Source: Companilactobacillus formosensis
GTDB lineage: Bacteria; Bacillota; Bacilli; Lactobacillales; Lactobacillaceae
DNA: 64,000 nt
Assembly (NCBI RefSeq): GCF_005405305.1
Contig: NZ_BJDU01000007.1
Span: forward strand, 82,931 to 146,930
Reading direction: 5' to 3'
The first letter of the stretch is position 1. Every line of letters begins with the position of its first letter. The notes below the pieces were generated by a model that saw only the letters and a program-made list of their open reading frames with translations, was not told where the DNA came from and searched no databases. A program made the translations under genes and the position numbers. This document shows positions 1 through 9,299 of the stretch, in pieces.

Positions 1-1
1 A

Positions 2-25
2 ATCAGACAAAATATGGAAAGATAA
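2..25 (+). CDS. possible last codons of the upstream gene (partial)
   Basis: One reading frame runs from the window edge into a TAA at 23-25, directly before a terminator hairpin. This fits the 3' end of the gene preceding prfB, which in many Firmicutes is secA. Only seven codons are visible, so identity and even frame are unproven. Confidence 0.25.
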   Translation: MRQNMER

Positions 26-26
26 A

Positions 27-51
27 AGCGGGCCGATGGCCTGCTTTTTTT
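27..51 (+). terminator. intrinsic terminator upstream of prfB
   Basis: An 8-bp stem (27-34 with 38-45, one G-T pair) has a 3-base loop and is followed by a run of T. It would end transcription of the gene to the left. Confidence 0.8.
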
Positions 52-63
52 ATAGGTGACGTT

Positions 64-1174
64 ATGGAATTTGGTGAAATTAAAAATAAAATTTCTGAGA
101 TGGAAGACAAAATAAAGCAGTTCAGGGGGTCTCTTTGACTTAGAGAATCTCGAAGAAAGTATCGCCGAAAATGAACATCAGATGACTGAGAATGGTTTTT
201 GGGATGATCATGAAAAAGCTCAAAAACTAATTGATGAAACTAATTCTTTAAAAGATAAATTTGATAACTTTAAAGAATTAAGTGAAGGTTTAGAAAATTT
301 ACAAGTTTTAGCCGAACTTTATCAAGATGACCCAGAAGATGATTTGATGCAACAATTAGTAGACGATTCGTCTAAATTAGCTGAAAAACTTCGTTCTTAT
401 GAGTTAATGATGTTATTAGCTGAACCGTATGATTCTCACAACGCAATTTTGGAAATTCATCCAGGAGCTGGTGGAACCGAATCTCAAGATTGGGGTTCTA
501 TGCTTTTGAGAATGTATCAAAGATGGGCTGAACAACACCATTTTTCAGTTGAAATCGAAGATTATCAGCCAGGTGATGAAGCTGGGATCAAGAGTGTTTC
601 AATGATGATCCGTGGTAAAAATGCCTATGGATTATTGCGTTCTGAGCGTGGAGTTCATCGATTAGTTAGAATTTCTCCGTTTGATTCTGCTGGTCGTCGA
701 CATACATCGTTTGCTTCAGTTGACGTGATGCCCGAATTGGACGATAGTATTCACGTTGATATTAATGATGATGATTTGCGAGTTGATGTGTTTAGATCTT
801 CTGGTGCTGGTGGTCAACATATTAATAAGACTTCTTCAGCGGTTAGAATTACTCATTTGCCAACAGGTATCGTTGTCAGTTCGCAAGCACAACGTTCGCA
901 ATTGCAAAACAGAGAAACAGCTATGAACATGTTGAAAGCTAAGTTGTTCCAAAGAGAAGAGGAAGAACGTGCTAAGAAGCATGCTGAGATTCAAGGTGAA
1001 CAACTAGATATCGGTTGGGGTTCACAGATTCGTTCTTATGTATTTCATCCATATACTATGGTCAAAGATCATCGCTCAAATTACTCCACTAGCAATGGTC
1101 AAGGCGTTATGGATGGTGATTTAGATCCATTTATTTATGCTTATCTCCAATGGAAATTACAAGGAGCCAAATAA
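64..1174 (+). CDS. prfB: peptide chain release factor 2, with programmed +1 frameshift
   Basis: RF2 recognises UGA and UAA stop codons and triggers peptide release on the ribosome. The gene starts at ATG 64, reads 24 codons and meets an in-frame TGA at 136-138. The classic shift site is intact: a Shine-Dalgarno-like AGGGGG at 124-129, then TCT CTT TGA C. After slippage on CTT the frame resumes at GAC 137 and continues to TAA 1172, giving about 369 residues, normal for RF2. The GGQ catalytic motif is visible ([12 protein letters not shown], near the middle of the C-terminal half). RF2 autoregulates: low RF2 lets the ribosome pause at UGA and shift. Calling only the ORF from 182 would lose the first ~39 residues. 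phoP follows after two bases. Confidence 0.97.
124..139 (+). promoter_or_regulatory. prfB programmed frameshift site
   Basis: AGGGGG followed by TCT CTT TGA C matches the known bacterial RF2 recoding element in spacing and sequence. The SD-like stretch pairs with 16S rRNA and promotes slippage from CUU to UUU when UGA is slowly decoded. Confidence 0.95.
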
Positions 1175-1176
1175 AA

Positions 1177-1842
1177 ATGAAAAAAAAGATCTTAGTTGTC
1201 GATGATGAACCTTCGATTTTAGAGTTGATTGAATATAACTTGGAAAGTAATGATTATCAAGTGTCCACTGCTAAAGACGGTCAAGAAGCTTTTGACAAAG
1301 TAAATGAGCAGACTTTTGATTTGATGTTATTGGATCAAATGTTGCCTAAAATGAGTGGAATTGAAGTTTTGAAAAAAATGCGTAAATCCGGTAATCTAAC
1401 ACCAGTTATTTTTCTAACAGCTGTAGATTCAGAAGATAACAAGATTGAGGGATTAGTTAGTGGTGCAGATGATTATGTCACTAAACCCTTTAGTATTAAG
1501 GAATTATTAGCTCGAATCGAAGTAGTGTTGCGTCGAACTTCAGGAGAGCAGAAGAGTAAAACCTTTGAACTTAACACTGATGTCAAGGGACTTATTTTGG
1601 ATGGCAAGGAAATTTCGCTAACTAAAAAGGAATATGAATTATTGGAATTTTTGATTAGAAATAAGGGGATTGTCGTTTCTCGAGAACAAATTTTCGACAA
1701 TGTCTGGGGCATTAATTCCAATTCACAGATGCGGATGGTCGATATTCAAATTAGCCACCTTCGTGATAAAATTGAACAGGATACAAAGAACCCACAAATA
1801 ATAAAAACCGTGCATGGATTCGGTTATATTTTAGAGGTATGA
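1177..1842 (+). CDS. phoP: phosphate-type response regulator, OmpR/PhoP family
   Basis: This is a 221-residue DNA-binding response regulator. The receiver domain (about 1-118) has acidic residues D9/D10, phospho-acceptor D53, T81 and K103. The winged-helix effector domain occupies about 135-221 and ends with the usual HGFGYILEV. The start at 1177 is chosen because AAGGAG lies at 1161-1166. The longer reading frame from 1150 would overlap prfB. The next gene encodes the matching kinase, and the pst operon follows, so phosphate limitation is the likely signal. It could equally be called PnpR; WalR is unlikely given the pst context. Confidence 0.92.
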   Translation: MKKKILVVDDEPSILELIEYNLESNDYQVSTAKDGQEAFDKVNEQTFDLMLLDQMLPKMSGIEVLKKMRKSGNLTPVIFLTAVDSEDNKIEGLVSGADDYVTKPFSIKELLARIEVVLRRTSGEQKSKTFELNTDVKGLILDGKEISLTKKEYELLEFLIRNKGIVVSREQIFDNVWGINSNSQMRMVDIQISHLRDKIEQDTKNPQIIKTVHGFGYILEV

Positions 1843-1847
1843 CATTT

Positions 1848-3497
1848 ATGAAGAAAAGAATTGGACCAATAGTTGCCATTTTGATTTCTGTTGCAATATT
1901 TTTGATTTTAGTTACTTTCTCCGATAGTATTCTGGCGGATTCTCAAAACAATATGTTTACAGAAGAAACCGTCTCTTATAAAGAACTTAAGAAAAACCAT
2001 GAACCTGCAGATGCAGCTAGAATCGCTGGTTTGAATTATGTTGATGCTAGTCAAGAAAATACGACTATGCAAAAAAAGGCTTATGATATGTATCACAATG
2101 GTCGGACTACTCCTGGCAAGAATTATGTGACAGATAAGACTTTTACTACTAGAACAATGTATTTCATGTCGAGCTCTAGTCGCCACATCGTAGCTAAGAC
2201 TTATAATCGTTTTTGGAGTCAGAGTCCAATGACTTTTGTAATTGTTACTTTGATGTATTTCTTGATCACTGATTCAGTGATTTTATTCTATTATCGCAAG
2301 CGTCAGCAATTGAGTGCCGATATTAGAAATGTAACTGAAAATCTGCGTCGAGTTAGAAAAGATAAGGAAATGTCTTCTTTGATTTTGTCACCGACTGATG
2401 AATTGTATGGTTTGGTTGAACAAACTAATAAAATCAGTATGGATATCAATGAATTACGGGATGACGTTAGATTACGTGAAAGACGTTTTCGTGGTCTGGT
2501 TGGACATTTGCCAATTGGGGTAATGTTGTTGAATTCTCAGGGGGATGTCTTGTTGCATAATCAAGCGATGTCTAGTTTGTTGGATGAAAACATTTCTAAC
2601 GAGATTCATCCGTTCATTGAAGATGTAAAGACTTATAGTTTGAGTCGTATGATTGAGCATACTTTGAAGAAAAATAAGAACCACCATCGTGAAATTCAAT
2701 TAGTTGGCAATTCACAAAAATTCGTAGATGCTAACGTTATTCGCTTGGTTCACTCACGAGAAGACTATGAACAACAAGTCCTAGTTATCTTGTACGATTT
2801 GACGCAAAGTCGTCAGATTGAACGTATGCAAGTAGATTTTGTTAATAATGTCAGTCATGAATTGAAGACACCAGTAACTTCAATTGAAGGCTTCTCAGAG
2901 ACTTTGCTTAATGGTGCCAAAGATGATCCTAAGAAGTTAGATCATTTCTTGGAAATTATTCATAGCGAAAGTGTTCGTTTGTCTGACTTGATTCAAGATA
3001 TTTTGTCATTATCCAAAGTTAAACGTGACACCCAAAAAGCTGATACGATTAATTTGCATGAAGATATTGATAAGATTTTAGATCGTCAGTCAATCGCCAT
3101 TAAGAAGCACAATATAACAGTTAAACAACAGTACTTCGGTAATCCAGAAGTAACGATCAATAAAGAAAAAATCAATCTCGTCTTCCGTAATTTGATCAAG
3201 AATGCTATTTCTTACAATAAAGAAAATGGTGAAATTGATTTGGAAGTTCACCACGATGAAATTGAAAATCGAATCAAATTTGTTATCAAAGATACCGGAA
3301 TCGGAATTTCCGAAGAAGATCAAGGTCGAATTTTTGAGAGATTTTATCGAGTTGACCGTTCCAGAAGTCTGGAAACCGGTGGAACTGGGTTAGGATTGGC
3401 TATCGTTAAGGAGACCCTTGATACATTGGACGGAGATATCAGAATCGAGTCTAATAAGGGATTAGGGACAACGTTTACAGTTGACGTACCACTTTAA
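1848..3497 (+). CDS. phoR: sensor histidine kinase, PhoR type
   Basis: This membrane sensor kinase is the partner of the preceding regulator. Two transmembrane segments flank an extracytoplasmic stretch (about residues 8-28 and 127-147). A linker and PAS-like domain follow, then the HisKA motif VSHELKTP with phospho-accepting H337, and an HATPase_c domain with N-box (NLIKNAISYN), DTGIGI and GTGLGLAIVKE. The start at 1848 is preferred over the overlapping ATG at 1839 because AGAGGT (1833-1838) is 9 bases upstream of 1848 but abuts 1839. It is translationally linked to phoP and followed by a terminator. Confidence 0.92.
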   Translation: MKKRIGPIVAILISVAIFLILVTFSDSILADSQNNMFTEETVSYKELKKNHEPADAARIAGLNYVDASQENTTMQKKAYDMYHNGRTTPGKNYVTDKTFTTRTMYFMSSSSRHIVAKTYNRFWSQSPMTFVIVTLMYFLITDSVILFYYRKRQQLSADIRNVTENLRRVRKDKEMSSLILSPTDELYGLVEQTNKISMDINELRDDVRLRERRFRGLVGHLPIGVMLLNSQGDVLLHNQAMSSLLDENISNEIHPFIEDVKTYSLSRMIEHTLKKNKNHHREIQLVGNSQKFVDANVIRLVHSREDYEQQVLVILYDLTQSRQIERMQVDFVNNVSHELKTPVTSIEGFSETLLNGAKDDPKKLDHFLEIIHSESVRLSDLIQDILSLSKVKRDTQKADTINLHEDIDKILDRQSIAIKKHNITVKQQYFGNPEVTINKEKINLVFRNLIKNAISYNKENGEIDLEVHHDEIENRIKFVIKDTGIGISEEDQGRIFERFYRVDRSRSLETGGTGLGLAIVKETLDTLDGDIRIESNKGLGTTFTVDVPL

Positions 3498-3504
3498 TAA
3501 AATT

Positions 3505-3543
3505 GCTGCAACAAAATATTTTATTTTGTTACAGCTTTTTTTT
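3505..3543 (+). terminator. intrinsic terminator after phoR
   Basis: A long A/T-rich hairpin closed by GCTG/CAGC (3505-3535) is followed by eight T. It separates the phoPR unit from pst, so pst needs its own promoter. Confidence 0.8.
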
Positions 3544-3571
3544 ATACAAAAAATATACAATTGTGTATTAT
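3543..3571 (+). promoter_or_regulatory. candidate Pho boxes and -10 of the pst promoter
   Basis: TATACA occurs at 3543-3548 and again at 3554-3559. The 11-base period is the spacing PhoP uses in Bacillus subtilis (TTAACA-like repeats). A TATTAT -10 lies at 3566-3571, placing the repeats about where a -35 would be, and no good -35 is seen. This fits an activator-dependent promoter. The repeats are seen in the sequence; their function is inferred. Confidence 0.5.
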
Positions 3572-3595
3572 TCTAGTCGGATAGAGGTGAGAACA

Positions 3596-4471
3596 TTGAA
3601 AAAGAGACTTGTTGCATTATTTGCAATTATGATTCCAATTATTTTTGTTTTGAGTGGTTGCAAAGGCACTTCAAGCCAAGAAACTATTACAGCAGTTGGT
3701 TCGTCAGCTGCTCAACCGTTAGTGGAACTGGCGGGGGAAGAATTTTCAAAGAGTAACCCCAATAGGTACATTAACGTCCAAGGTGGAGGAACCGGTACAG
3801 GACTCAGCCAGATTCAACAAGGTGCCGTTAATATCGGTAATTCTGATTTGTATGCTGAACAGAAAAAAGGTATTGATGCTAGTAAACTTGTTGATCATCG
3901 AATAGCTGCAGTTGGAATGATTCCAATCGTTAATAAAGACGTCAAAGTTAAGTCACTGACGATCAAGCAATTGCGTGAGATTTTTTCTGGTGAAATAACT
4001 AACTGGAAACAAGTTGGTGGACAAGATTTGAAGATCACGATCATCAACCGAGCTGATGGTAGTGGTACTAGAGCTGCCTTTGAAAGCGACGTTATGAATG
4101 GGGCACCATTTGTTCGCTCGCAAGAACAAGATTCTAGTGGGATGGTCCGTCAAATCGTCAATAATACAGCTGGTTCAATTAGCTATTTGGCTATGCCTTA
4201 TTTAAACGACGCAGTAAAAACTATTAATATTAATGGTGTTGCGCCAACAATTAAAAATATTGAAAATAATAAGTGGAAGATTTGGTCATATGAGCATTTG
4301 TATACGAATGGTCAACCAACTTCTATGACTAAAGAGTTTCTTGAGTTTATTATGACTGATGAAATTCAGAATAAAGTCGTTAAAAAAATGAACTATGTTC
4401 CAATCAATGAAATGAAGTATCAAAAGGATTATAAGGGCAATGTTACGCCCGTTTCAAAGGGGGTAAAGTAA
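3596..4471 (+). CDS. pstS: phosphate ABC transporter, substrate-binding lipoprotein
   Basis: PstS captures phosphate outside the membrane and hands it to PstCA. Translation from TTG 3596 gives a short basic N-terminus, a hydrophobic stretch and lipobox LSGC with C22 as the lipidated residue. AGAGGTGA lies 5 bases upstream. An open frame extends back to 3503, but that part overlaps the terminator and lacks a ribosome binding site. The phosphate-binding fold shows TAVGSSAAQPL and ADGSGTRAAF. It is the first gene of pstS-C-A-B1-B2-phoU, and pstC begins two bases after its stop. Confidence 0.94.
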   Translation: MKKRLVALFAIMIPIIFVLSGCKGTSSQETITAVGSSAAQPLVELAGEEFSKSNPNRYINVQGGGTGTGLSQIQQGAVNIGNSDLYAEQKKGIDASKLVDHRIAAVGMIPIVNKDVKVKSLTIKQLREIFSGEITNWKQVGGQDLKITIINRADGSGTRAAFESDVMNGAPFVRSQEQDSSGMVRQIVNNTAGSISYLAMPYLNDAVKTININGVAPTIKNIENNKWKIWSYEHLYTNGQPTSMTKEFLEFIMTDEIQNKVVKKMNYVPINEMKYQKDYKGNVTPVSKGVK

Positions 4472-4472
4472 T

Positions 4473-5393
4473 TTGAAAGATCCAATCAAAGAAAGCTTAA
4501 CGAAAAAATCTGTTTCCGCTAAACGTGAAACTCGCGGTAAGATTATATCTTTCAGTTTTACTGCCATTATTGTCTTATTAGTGGTTACGATTATTGGTTT
4601 CATCGCATCACGTGGGGTTTTAATCTTTATTAAAGATGGTGTAAATCCAATTGATTTTCTAACTCATTCTGTTTGGGCTCCAAATAAATTAGATAGCGCT
4701 GGACACCCAATTGTTGGAGCTGCACCGATGATTGTTGGCTCATTTGCAGTAACCTTGATTGCAGCTCTAATCGGTACGCCATTTGCGATTGCGGCCGCTT
4801 TATTTATGACAGAAATTTCGCCTAAATGGGGGCGCAAAATTTTACAACCTGTGATTGAATTATTAGTGGGTATTCCTTCAGTTGTTTATGGATTTATTGG
4901 TTTAACAATTGTGGTACCTTTTGTAAGAAAAATCGCTGGTGGTAGTGGTTTTGGTATCTTAGCTGGATCATTTGTCTTATTCGTAATGATTTTGCCAACG
5001 ATTACTTCAATGTCTGTCGATGCATTAAGAGCAGTTCCAAGATATTATCGGGAAGCTTCTCTAGCACTTGGTGCTACTAGATGGCAAACGATTCACAAAG
5101 TTATTTTGCGAGCCGCTACACCAGGATTATTGACAGCTGTTGTCTTTGGTATGGCAAGAGCTTTTGGTGAAGCTTTGGCTGTTCAAATGGTTATCGGTAA
5201 TGCCATGTTATTGCCACAAAATTTAGTTTCTCCATCATCGACTTTGACTAGTGTCTTGACGATGAATATGGGTAATACCATTATGGGATCAACGCCGAAC
5301 AATGCGCTTTGGTCATTAGCTTTATTATTGTTGTTGATGTCTCTATTCTTCAACTTCATCATCAGATCAATTGCTAAGCGAGGTGAATTCTAG
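4473..5393 (+). CDS. pstC: phosphate ABC transporter permease
   Basis: This 306-residue inner-membrane permease has about six hydrophobic segments. The binding-protein-dependent transport signature is present around residues 200-240 (YREASLALGATRWQTIHKVI). Its start is TTG, with AAAGGGGG at about 4456-4463. It forms the membrane channel together with PstA. Its stop codon overlaps the GTG start of pstA by one base, so the two are translationally coupled. Confidence 0.93.
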   Translation: MKDPIKESLTKKSVSAKRETRGKIISFSFTAIIVLLVVTIIGFIASRGVLIFIKDGVNPIDFLTHSVWAPNKLDSAGHPIVGAAPMIVGSFAVTLIAALIGTPFAIAAALFMTEISPKWGRKILQPVIELLVGIPSVVYGFIGLTIVVPFVRKIAGGSGFGILAGSFVLFVMILPTITSMSVDALRAVPRYYREASLALGATRWQTIHKVILRAATPGLLTAVVFGMARAFGEALAVQMVIGNAMLLPQNLVSPSSTLTSVLTMNMGNTIMGSTPNNALWSLALLLLLMSLFFNFIIRSIAKRGEF

Positions 5394-6280
5394 TGTTTAA
5401 CGAGAAAAATAAAGATAAGATTGCTACTGGCGTTATTTATACGATGTCAGGAATCATTGTCTTAATCTTGCTAGGTTTATTGATTTATATTTTGGGCAGT
5501 GGTCTAAGATATGTTAATTGGCATTTCTTAACTTCTGGTTCAAAAGCTTTCCAAGCCGGAAGTGGTGTTGGGATTCAATTGTTCAACTCGTTTTTCTTAT
5601 TGATTTTATCAATGTTGATTTCAATTCCAATTTCAATTTGTGCCGGAATTTACTTGTCTGAATACGCTGGAAAAAATAAATTCGTTGAATTAATTCGTGT
5701 TTCAATTGAAGTTTTGAGTTCTTTACCATCAATCGTTGTTGGTTTGTTTGGATTTTTGATCTTCGTAATTAGTTTTAAATTTGGATTTTCAATTCTTTCT
5801 GGTGCTTTAACTTTGACAGTTTTTAACTTGCCAATTTTGACGAGAAATGTGGAAGATTCTTTGAAGTCCGTTCCTCAATCTCAACGAGAAGCTGGACTTG
5901 CTTTAGGATTATCAAAATGGGAAACTGTGATTCACGTTATTATCCCTGATGGACTTCCAGGAATTATTACCGGAATGATTATTGGTGCCGGAAGAGTCTT
6001 TGGTGAAGCTGCGGCCTTGATTTATACAGCCGGTCAGTCTGCTCCACCATTGGACTTCACTAATTTCAATGTCTTCAGCATTACTAGTCCATTGAACTTG
6101 ATGAGACCAGCTGAAACTTTGGCGGTACATATTTGGAAAGTTAACTCTGAAGGTCTAATTCCTGATGCAGTGCAAGTTTCTGCCGGGGCTTCAGCTGTGT
6201 TGATCATTGCTGTATTGATTTTTAATCTTCTATCTAGATATATTGGCAATTTAGTTTATAAAAAGATGACGGGTGAATAG
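5393..6280 (+). CDS. pstA: phosphate ABC transporter permease
   Basis: This is the second permease subunit, 295 residues with about six transmembrane segments. The EAA-like loop reads QREAGLALGLSKWETVIHVI. It starts at GTG 5393 inside the pstC stop (TAGTG). It works as a heterodimer with PstC and is energised by PstB. Confidence 0.93.
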   Translation: MFNEKNKDKIATGVIYTMSGIIVLILLGLLIYILGSGLRYVNWHFLTSGSKAFQAGSGVGIQLFNSFFLLILSMLISIPISICAGIYLSEYAGKNKFVELIRVSIEVLSSLPSIVVGLFGFLIFVISFKFGFSILSGALTLTVFNLPILTRNVEDSLKSVPQSQREAGLALGLSKWETVIHVIIPDGLPGIITGMIIGAGRVFGEAAALIYTAGQSAPPLDFTNFNVFSITSPLNLMRPAETLAVHIWKVNSEGLIPDAVQVSAGASAVLIIAVLIFNLLSRYIGNLVYKKMTGE

Positions 6281-6283
6281 AAT

Positions 6284-7090
6284 ATGACTGAACAAAATGA
6301 ACAACAATACATCCTTCATTTAGACGAGGATAAACATGAAATCGCCATGAAGACTAAGGATCTACAAGTTTTTTATGGCGAAAAAGAAGCCATGCATAAG
6401 GCATCGCTTCAATTTGAAAGATATAAGATCACCTCTTTGATTGGCGCTTCTGGTTCAGGTAAATCGACTTATTTAAGATCTTTAAATCGAATGAACGATG
6501 AAGTACCAAGTGCTAGTGTTAAAGGGCAGATCATGTATCGTGGTTTAGATATCAATAAAGATAATGTTGATATTTATGAAGTTAGGAAGCATATTGGGAT
6601 GGTTTTCCAACGTCCTAATCCATTTTCTAAATCAATTTATGACAATATTACCTTTGCATTAAAACGTCATGGCTTACATGACAAGGATAAATTAGATGAA
6701 ATCGTTGAGACAACTTTGAAACAGGCTTCTTTATGGGACCAAGTCAAAGATGATCTTAACAAAAGTGCATTAGCACTCTCTGGGGGTCAACAACAAAGAC
6801 TTTGTATTGCTAGAGCCATTGCGATGAAACCGGATATTTTATTGATGGATGAACCCGCAAGTGCGCTAGATCCAATATCAACGTCAAATGTTGAAGAAAC
6901 AATGTTGAGCTTGAAGGATAAATTTACCATTATTATCGTTACGCATAACATGCAACAAGCAGCTAGAATCAGTGATTACACAGCATTTTTCCACATGGGA
7001 CATGCTGTCGAATTTAATGAAACTAGAAAAATCTTTACGCGTCCTAAGATTAAGACGACTGAAGATTATGTTTCTGGACACTTTGGATAG
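6284..7090 (+). CDS. pstB: phosphate ABC transporter ATP-binding protein (copy 1)
   Basis: This 268-residue ABC ATPase has Walker [10 protein letters not shown], the signature LSGGQQQR, Walker B ILLMDEP and the switch histidine in VTHNMQQ. The N-terminal ~25 residues extend beyond the second copy. It energises phosphate import through PstCA. A second, similar pstB follows 11 bases later, an arrangement common in lactic acid bacteria. Confidence 0.93.
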   Translation: MTEQNEQQYILHLDEDKHEIAMKTKDLQVFYGEKEAMHKASLQFERYKITSLIGASGSGKSTYLRSLNRMNDEVPSASVKGQIMYRGLDINKDNVDIYEVRKHIGMVFQRPNPFSKSIYDNITFALKRHGLHDKDKLDEIVETTLKQASLWDQVKDDLNKSALALSGGQQQRLCIARAIAMKPDILLMDEPASALDPISTSNVEETMLSLKDKFTIIIVTHNMQQAARISDYTAFFHMGHAVEFNETRKIFTRPKIKTTEDYVSGHFG

Positions 7091-7101
7091 GAGCACTCAT
7101 A

Positions 7102-7860
7102 TTGACAGAAAAAATTTTAACATCATCTGATGTACATTTATTTTATGGTAAAAAAGAAGCCTTAAAGGGCATTAATTTGGATTTCAACAAAAATGAAATC
7201 ACAGCTTTGATTGGTCCTTCTGGATGTGGTAAATCAACTTATCTTAGATGTCTTAACCGCATGAATGACTTGATTCCTGATGTAACAATTACTGGAACTA
7301 TCAGTCTAAATGGGAAGAATATTTATGCTCCTAATATCGATACGGTTGAATTACGTAAACAAGTTGGAATGGTTTTTCAACAACCAAATCCGTTTCCTTT
7401 TTCAATCTATGATAATGTAGTATATGGACTAAGACTTGCAGGCGTGAAAGATAAAGCTGTTTTGGATGAAGCTGTTGAAACTAGTTTGCAAAGTGCTGCC
7501 GTTTGGGATGACGTCAAAGATAAATTACATCAAAGTGCTTTGTCATTATCCGGTGGTCAGCAACAGAGAGTATGTATTGCTAGAGTTTTAGCAGTGAAAC
7601 CTGATATTATCTTATTAGATGAACCAACTTCGGCTTTGGATCCAATTTCTTCATCCAAAGTTGAAGATACTATGCTTCGCTTACGTGAGGATTACACAAT
7701 TATTACCGTTACACACAATATGCAACAGGCATCAAGAATATCAGATCAGACCGCTTTCTTCCTAAATGGGGAATTGATTGAGGCGGATAAAACTAGAAAT
7801 ATTTTCTTAAATCCGAAGGAAAAGCAGACGGAGGATTATATTTCTGGAAAATTCGGTTAG
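7102..7860 (+). CDS. pstB: phosphate ABC transporter ATP-binding protein (copy 2)
   Basis: This 252-residue paralogue of the preceding ATPase carries Walker [10 protein letters not shown], signature LSGGQQQR and Walker B IILLDEP. Its start is TTG 7102 with AGGAG 12-16 bases upstream. It lies within the operon, 12 bases before phoU. Whether the two ATPases form a heterodimer or alternate cannot be told from the sequence. Confidence 0.92.
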   Translation: MTEKILTSSDVHLFYGKKEALKGINLDFNKNEITALIGPSGCGKSTYLRCLNRMNDLIPDVTITGTISLNGKNIYAPNIDTVELRKQVGMVFQQPNPFPFSIYDNVVYGLRLAGVKDKAVLDEAVETSLQSAAVWDDVKDKLHQSALSLSGGQQQRVCIARVLAVKPDIILLDEPTSALDPISSSKVEDTMLRLREDYTIITVTHNMQQASRISDQTAFFLNGELIEADKTRNIFLNPKEKQTEDYISGKFG

Positions 7861-7872
7861 GAGAAAAGAAAA

Positions 7873-8544
7873 ATGCGTACTACTTTTGAAGAACAATTAA
7901 ATAATCTACATTTACGGTTCTCAGAGATGGGTATGATGGCGAGTGAAGCCATTATGAAATCCGTTAAAGCATATATAGATCATGACAAGGCTTTAGCAAA
8001 AGATGTAATTCAACATGACCATGTAATTAACAAACGAGAAATGGACCTGGAAAAAGAATCTTTTGAAATGATTGCTCTGCAACAACCTGTGACATCCGAT
8101 TTGAGAATGATTGTGACAGTATTAAAGGCAAGTTCTGATTTAGAGCGAATGGGTGACCATGCTGTAAGTATTGCGCAAGAAACAATTCGGGTCAAAGGCG
8201 AGACTAGAATTCCAGAAATCGAAAAAGTCATTGGTGAAATGGGTGATATGGCAACATCAATCGTTGAAGACTCTCTAGAAGCCTACTTAAAAAGAGATAG
8301 CAAGATGGCTGAAGAAGTTGCTCACCGTGATATCGAAATTGACGCTAAGAGTACGATGATCAATGAATTGTGTATCAAAGATATGCAAAAGACTGTTGAG
8401 AATGTTTTGAGTGGCTCCTCTTACATGTTAGTAGCTAGTTATTTGGAACGTGTTGGTGACTATGCAACTAATATTTGTGAATGGGTAGTTTACTTGAACA
8501 CCGGACATGTGGTAGAACTGAATCGGAAGCATATTGCTGAATAA
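7873..8544 (+). CDS. phoU: phosphate signalling protein PhoU
   Basis: This 223-residue all-helical protein has two PhoU repeats (about 10-100 and 115-210), each with the metal-binding E/DxxxD pattern around DLERMGDHA and YLERVGDYA. PhoU links the Pst transporter to the PhoR kinase and represses the Pho response when phosphate is plentiful. It is the last gene of the pst operon. Confidence 0.94.
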   Translation: MRTTFEEQLNNLHLRFSEMGMMASEAIMKSVKAYIDHDKALAKDVIQHDHVINKREMDLEKESFEMIALQQPVTSDLRMIVTVLKASSDLERMGDHAVSIAQETIRVKGETRIPEIEKVIGEMGDMATSIVEDSLEAYLKRDSKMAEEVAHRDIEIDAKSTMINELCIKDMQKTVENVLSGSSYMLVASYLERVGDYATNICEWVVYLNTGHVVELNRKHIAE

Positions 8545-8586
8545 GCATGTGTATAATATTTTTGGAACGAGTTGAGGTGATATTTT

Positions 8587-8838
8587 ATGAGAAATAGAAT
8601 CACGAGATCTAGTACAAATCGGATGCTTGCAGGTGTTTGTGGAGGATTAGGTGAGTACTTTGGAATCGACTCGACTTGGATTCGCCTGTTGTTTATTTTC
8701 TTAACACCGTTGACTTATTTTTTGACAATTTTGGTTTACGTAGTTTGCGTCTTTTCGTTTCCGGAAACTCGTAATATTCAAGAAACTGATTTTAGAAAGA
8801 AATATCGTCGACCTAAGGCGCCCAAAAAATATTATTGA
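8587..8838 (+). CDS. PspC-domain envelope protein
   Basis: This 83-residue protein has an N-terminal PspC domain (RSSTNRMLAGVCGGLGEYFGID) and one long hydrophobic segment (about residues 32-57), ending in a basic tail. PspC proteins are linked to phage-shock and envelope-stress responses, often as partners of a LiaR/PspB-type system. GAGGTGA precedes the start. The next gene encodes a small membrane protein that commonly sits with PspC in lactobacilli. The precise role here is unknown. Confidence 0.85.
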   Translation: MRNRITRSSTNRMLAGVCGGLGEYFGIDSTWIRLLFIFLTPLTYFLTILVYVVCVFSFPETRNIQETDFRKKYRRPKAPKKYY

Positions 8839-8867
8839 TTTAAATAATAATTAAATGAGGGTATGCA

Positions 8868-9233
8868 ATGAAGTTATTAATCAGACTGGTAATTCAAACG
8901 TTGTTGTTTTTAGCAATTGCGCGTGTTTTACCAGGGATGTTTCAAATTGATAGTTTGGGTACGGCTATTTTAGCAAGTTTGGTTTTGGTGATTCTGAATG
9001 GAACTATTAAGCCACTGTTGCACATTATTTCATTGCCGATTACTTTTATCACTTTCGGATTATTTTCGTTTGTGATTAATGCTATTACTTTGGAACTGAC
9101 TTCTGTTTTAGTAGGATCAGCAAGTTTTCATTTTAATGGTTTTGGTTCGGCATTAGTCGTAGCAGTAATTTTAGCAATTTGTTATTCTATTATTAACAAT
9201 TACACGAAAGACAATTTTCAAAGACGCGTCTAG
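8868..9233 (+). CDS. small membrane protein, phage holin 4 superfamily (YvlD-like)
   Basis: This 121-residue protein has four hydrophobic segments and the family pattern GTIKPLLHIISLPITFITFGLF. Despite the family name it is a chromosomal envelope protein. There are no phage genes nearby, and the gene pairs with the PspC gene 29 bases upstream. Bacillus YvlD lies with other envelope-stress genes. Its function is not known. Confidence 0.85.
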   Translation: MKLLIRLVIQTLLFLAIARVLPGMFQIDSLGTAILASLVLVILNGTIKPLLHIISLPITFITFGLFSFVINAITLELTSVLVGSASFHFNGFGSALVVAVILAICYSIINNYTKDNFQRRV

Positions 9234-9247
9234 AACGCGTTTTTTTT
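9224..9247 (+). terminator. terminator overlapping the stop of the YvlD-like gene
   Basis: ACGCGT at 9224-9229 pairs with ACGCGT at 9235-9240 over a 5-base loop containing the stop codon. A run of eight T follows. Confidence 0.8.
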
Positions 9248-9299
9248 GTATCATTTAATGATAAACTTAAGGTAAAACATGAATTAGTGAGGCTGGGTT

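Noticed and set aside
8868..9233. holin gene as prophage evidence
   Set aside because: The holin-4 name is historical; there are no other phage genes, and the gene pairs with PspC as in ordinary lactobacillus chromosomes.
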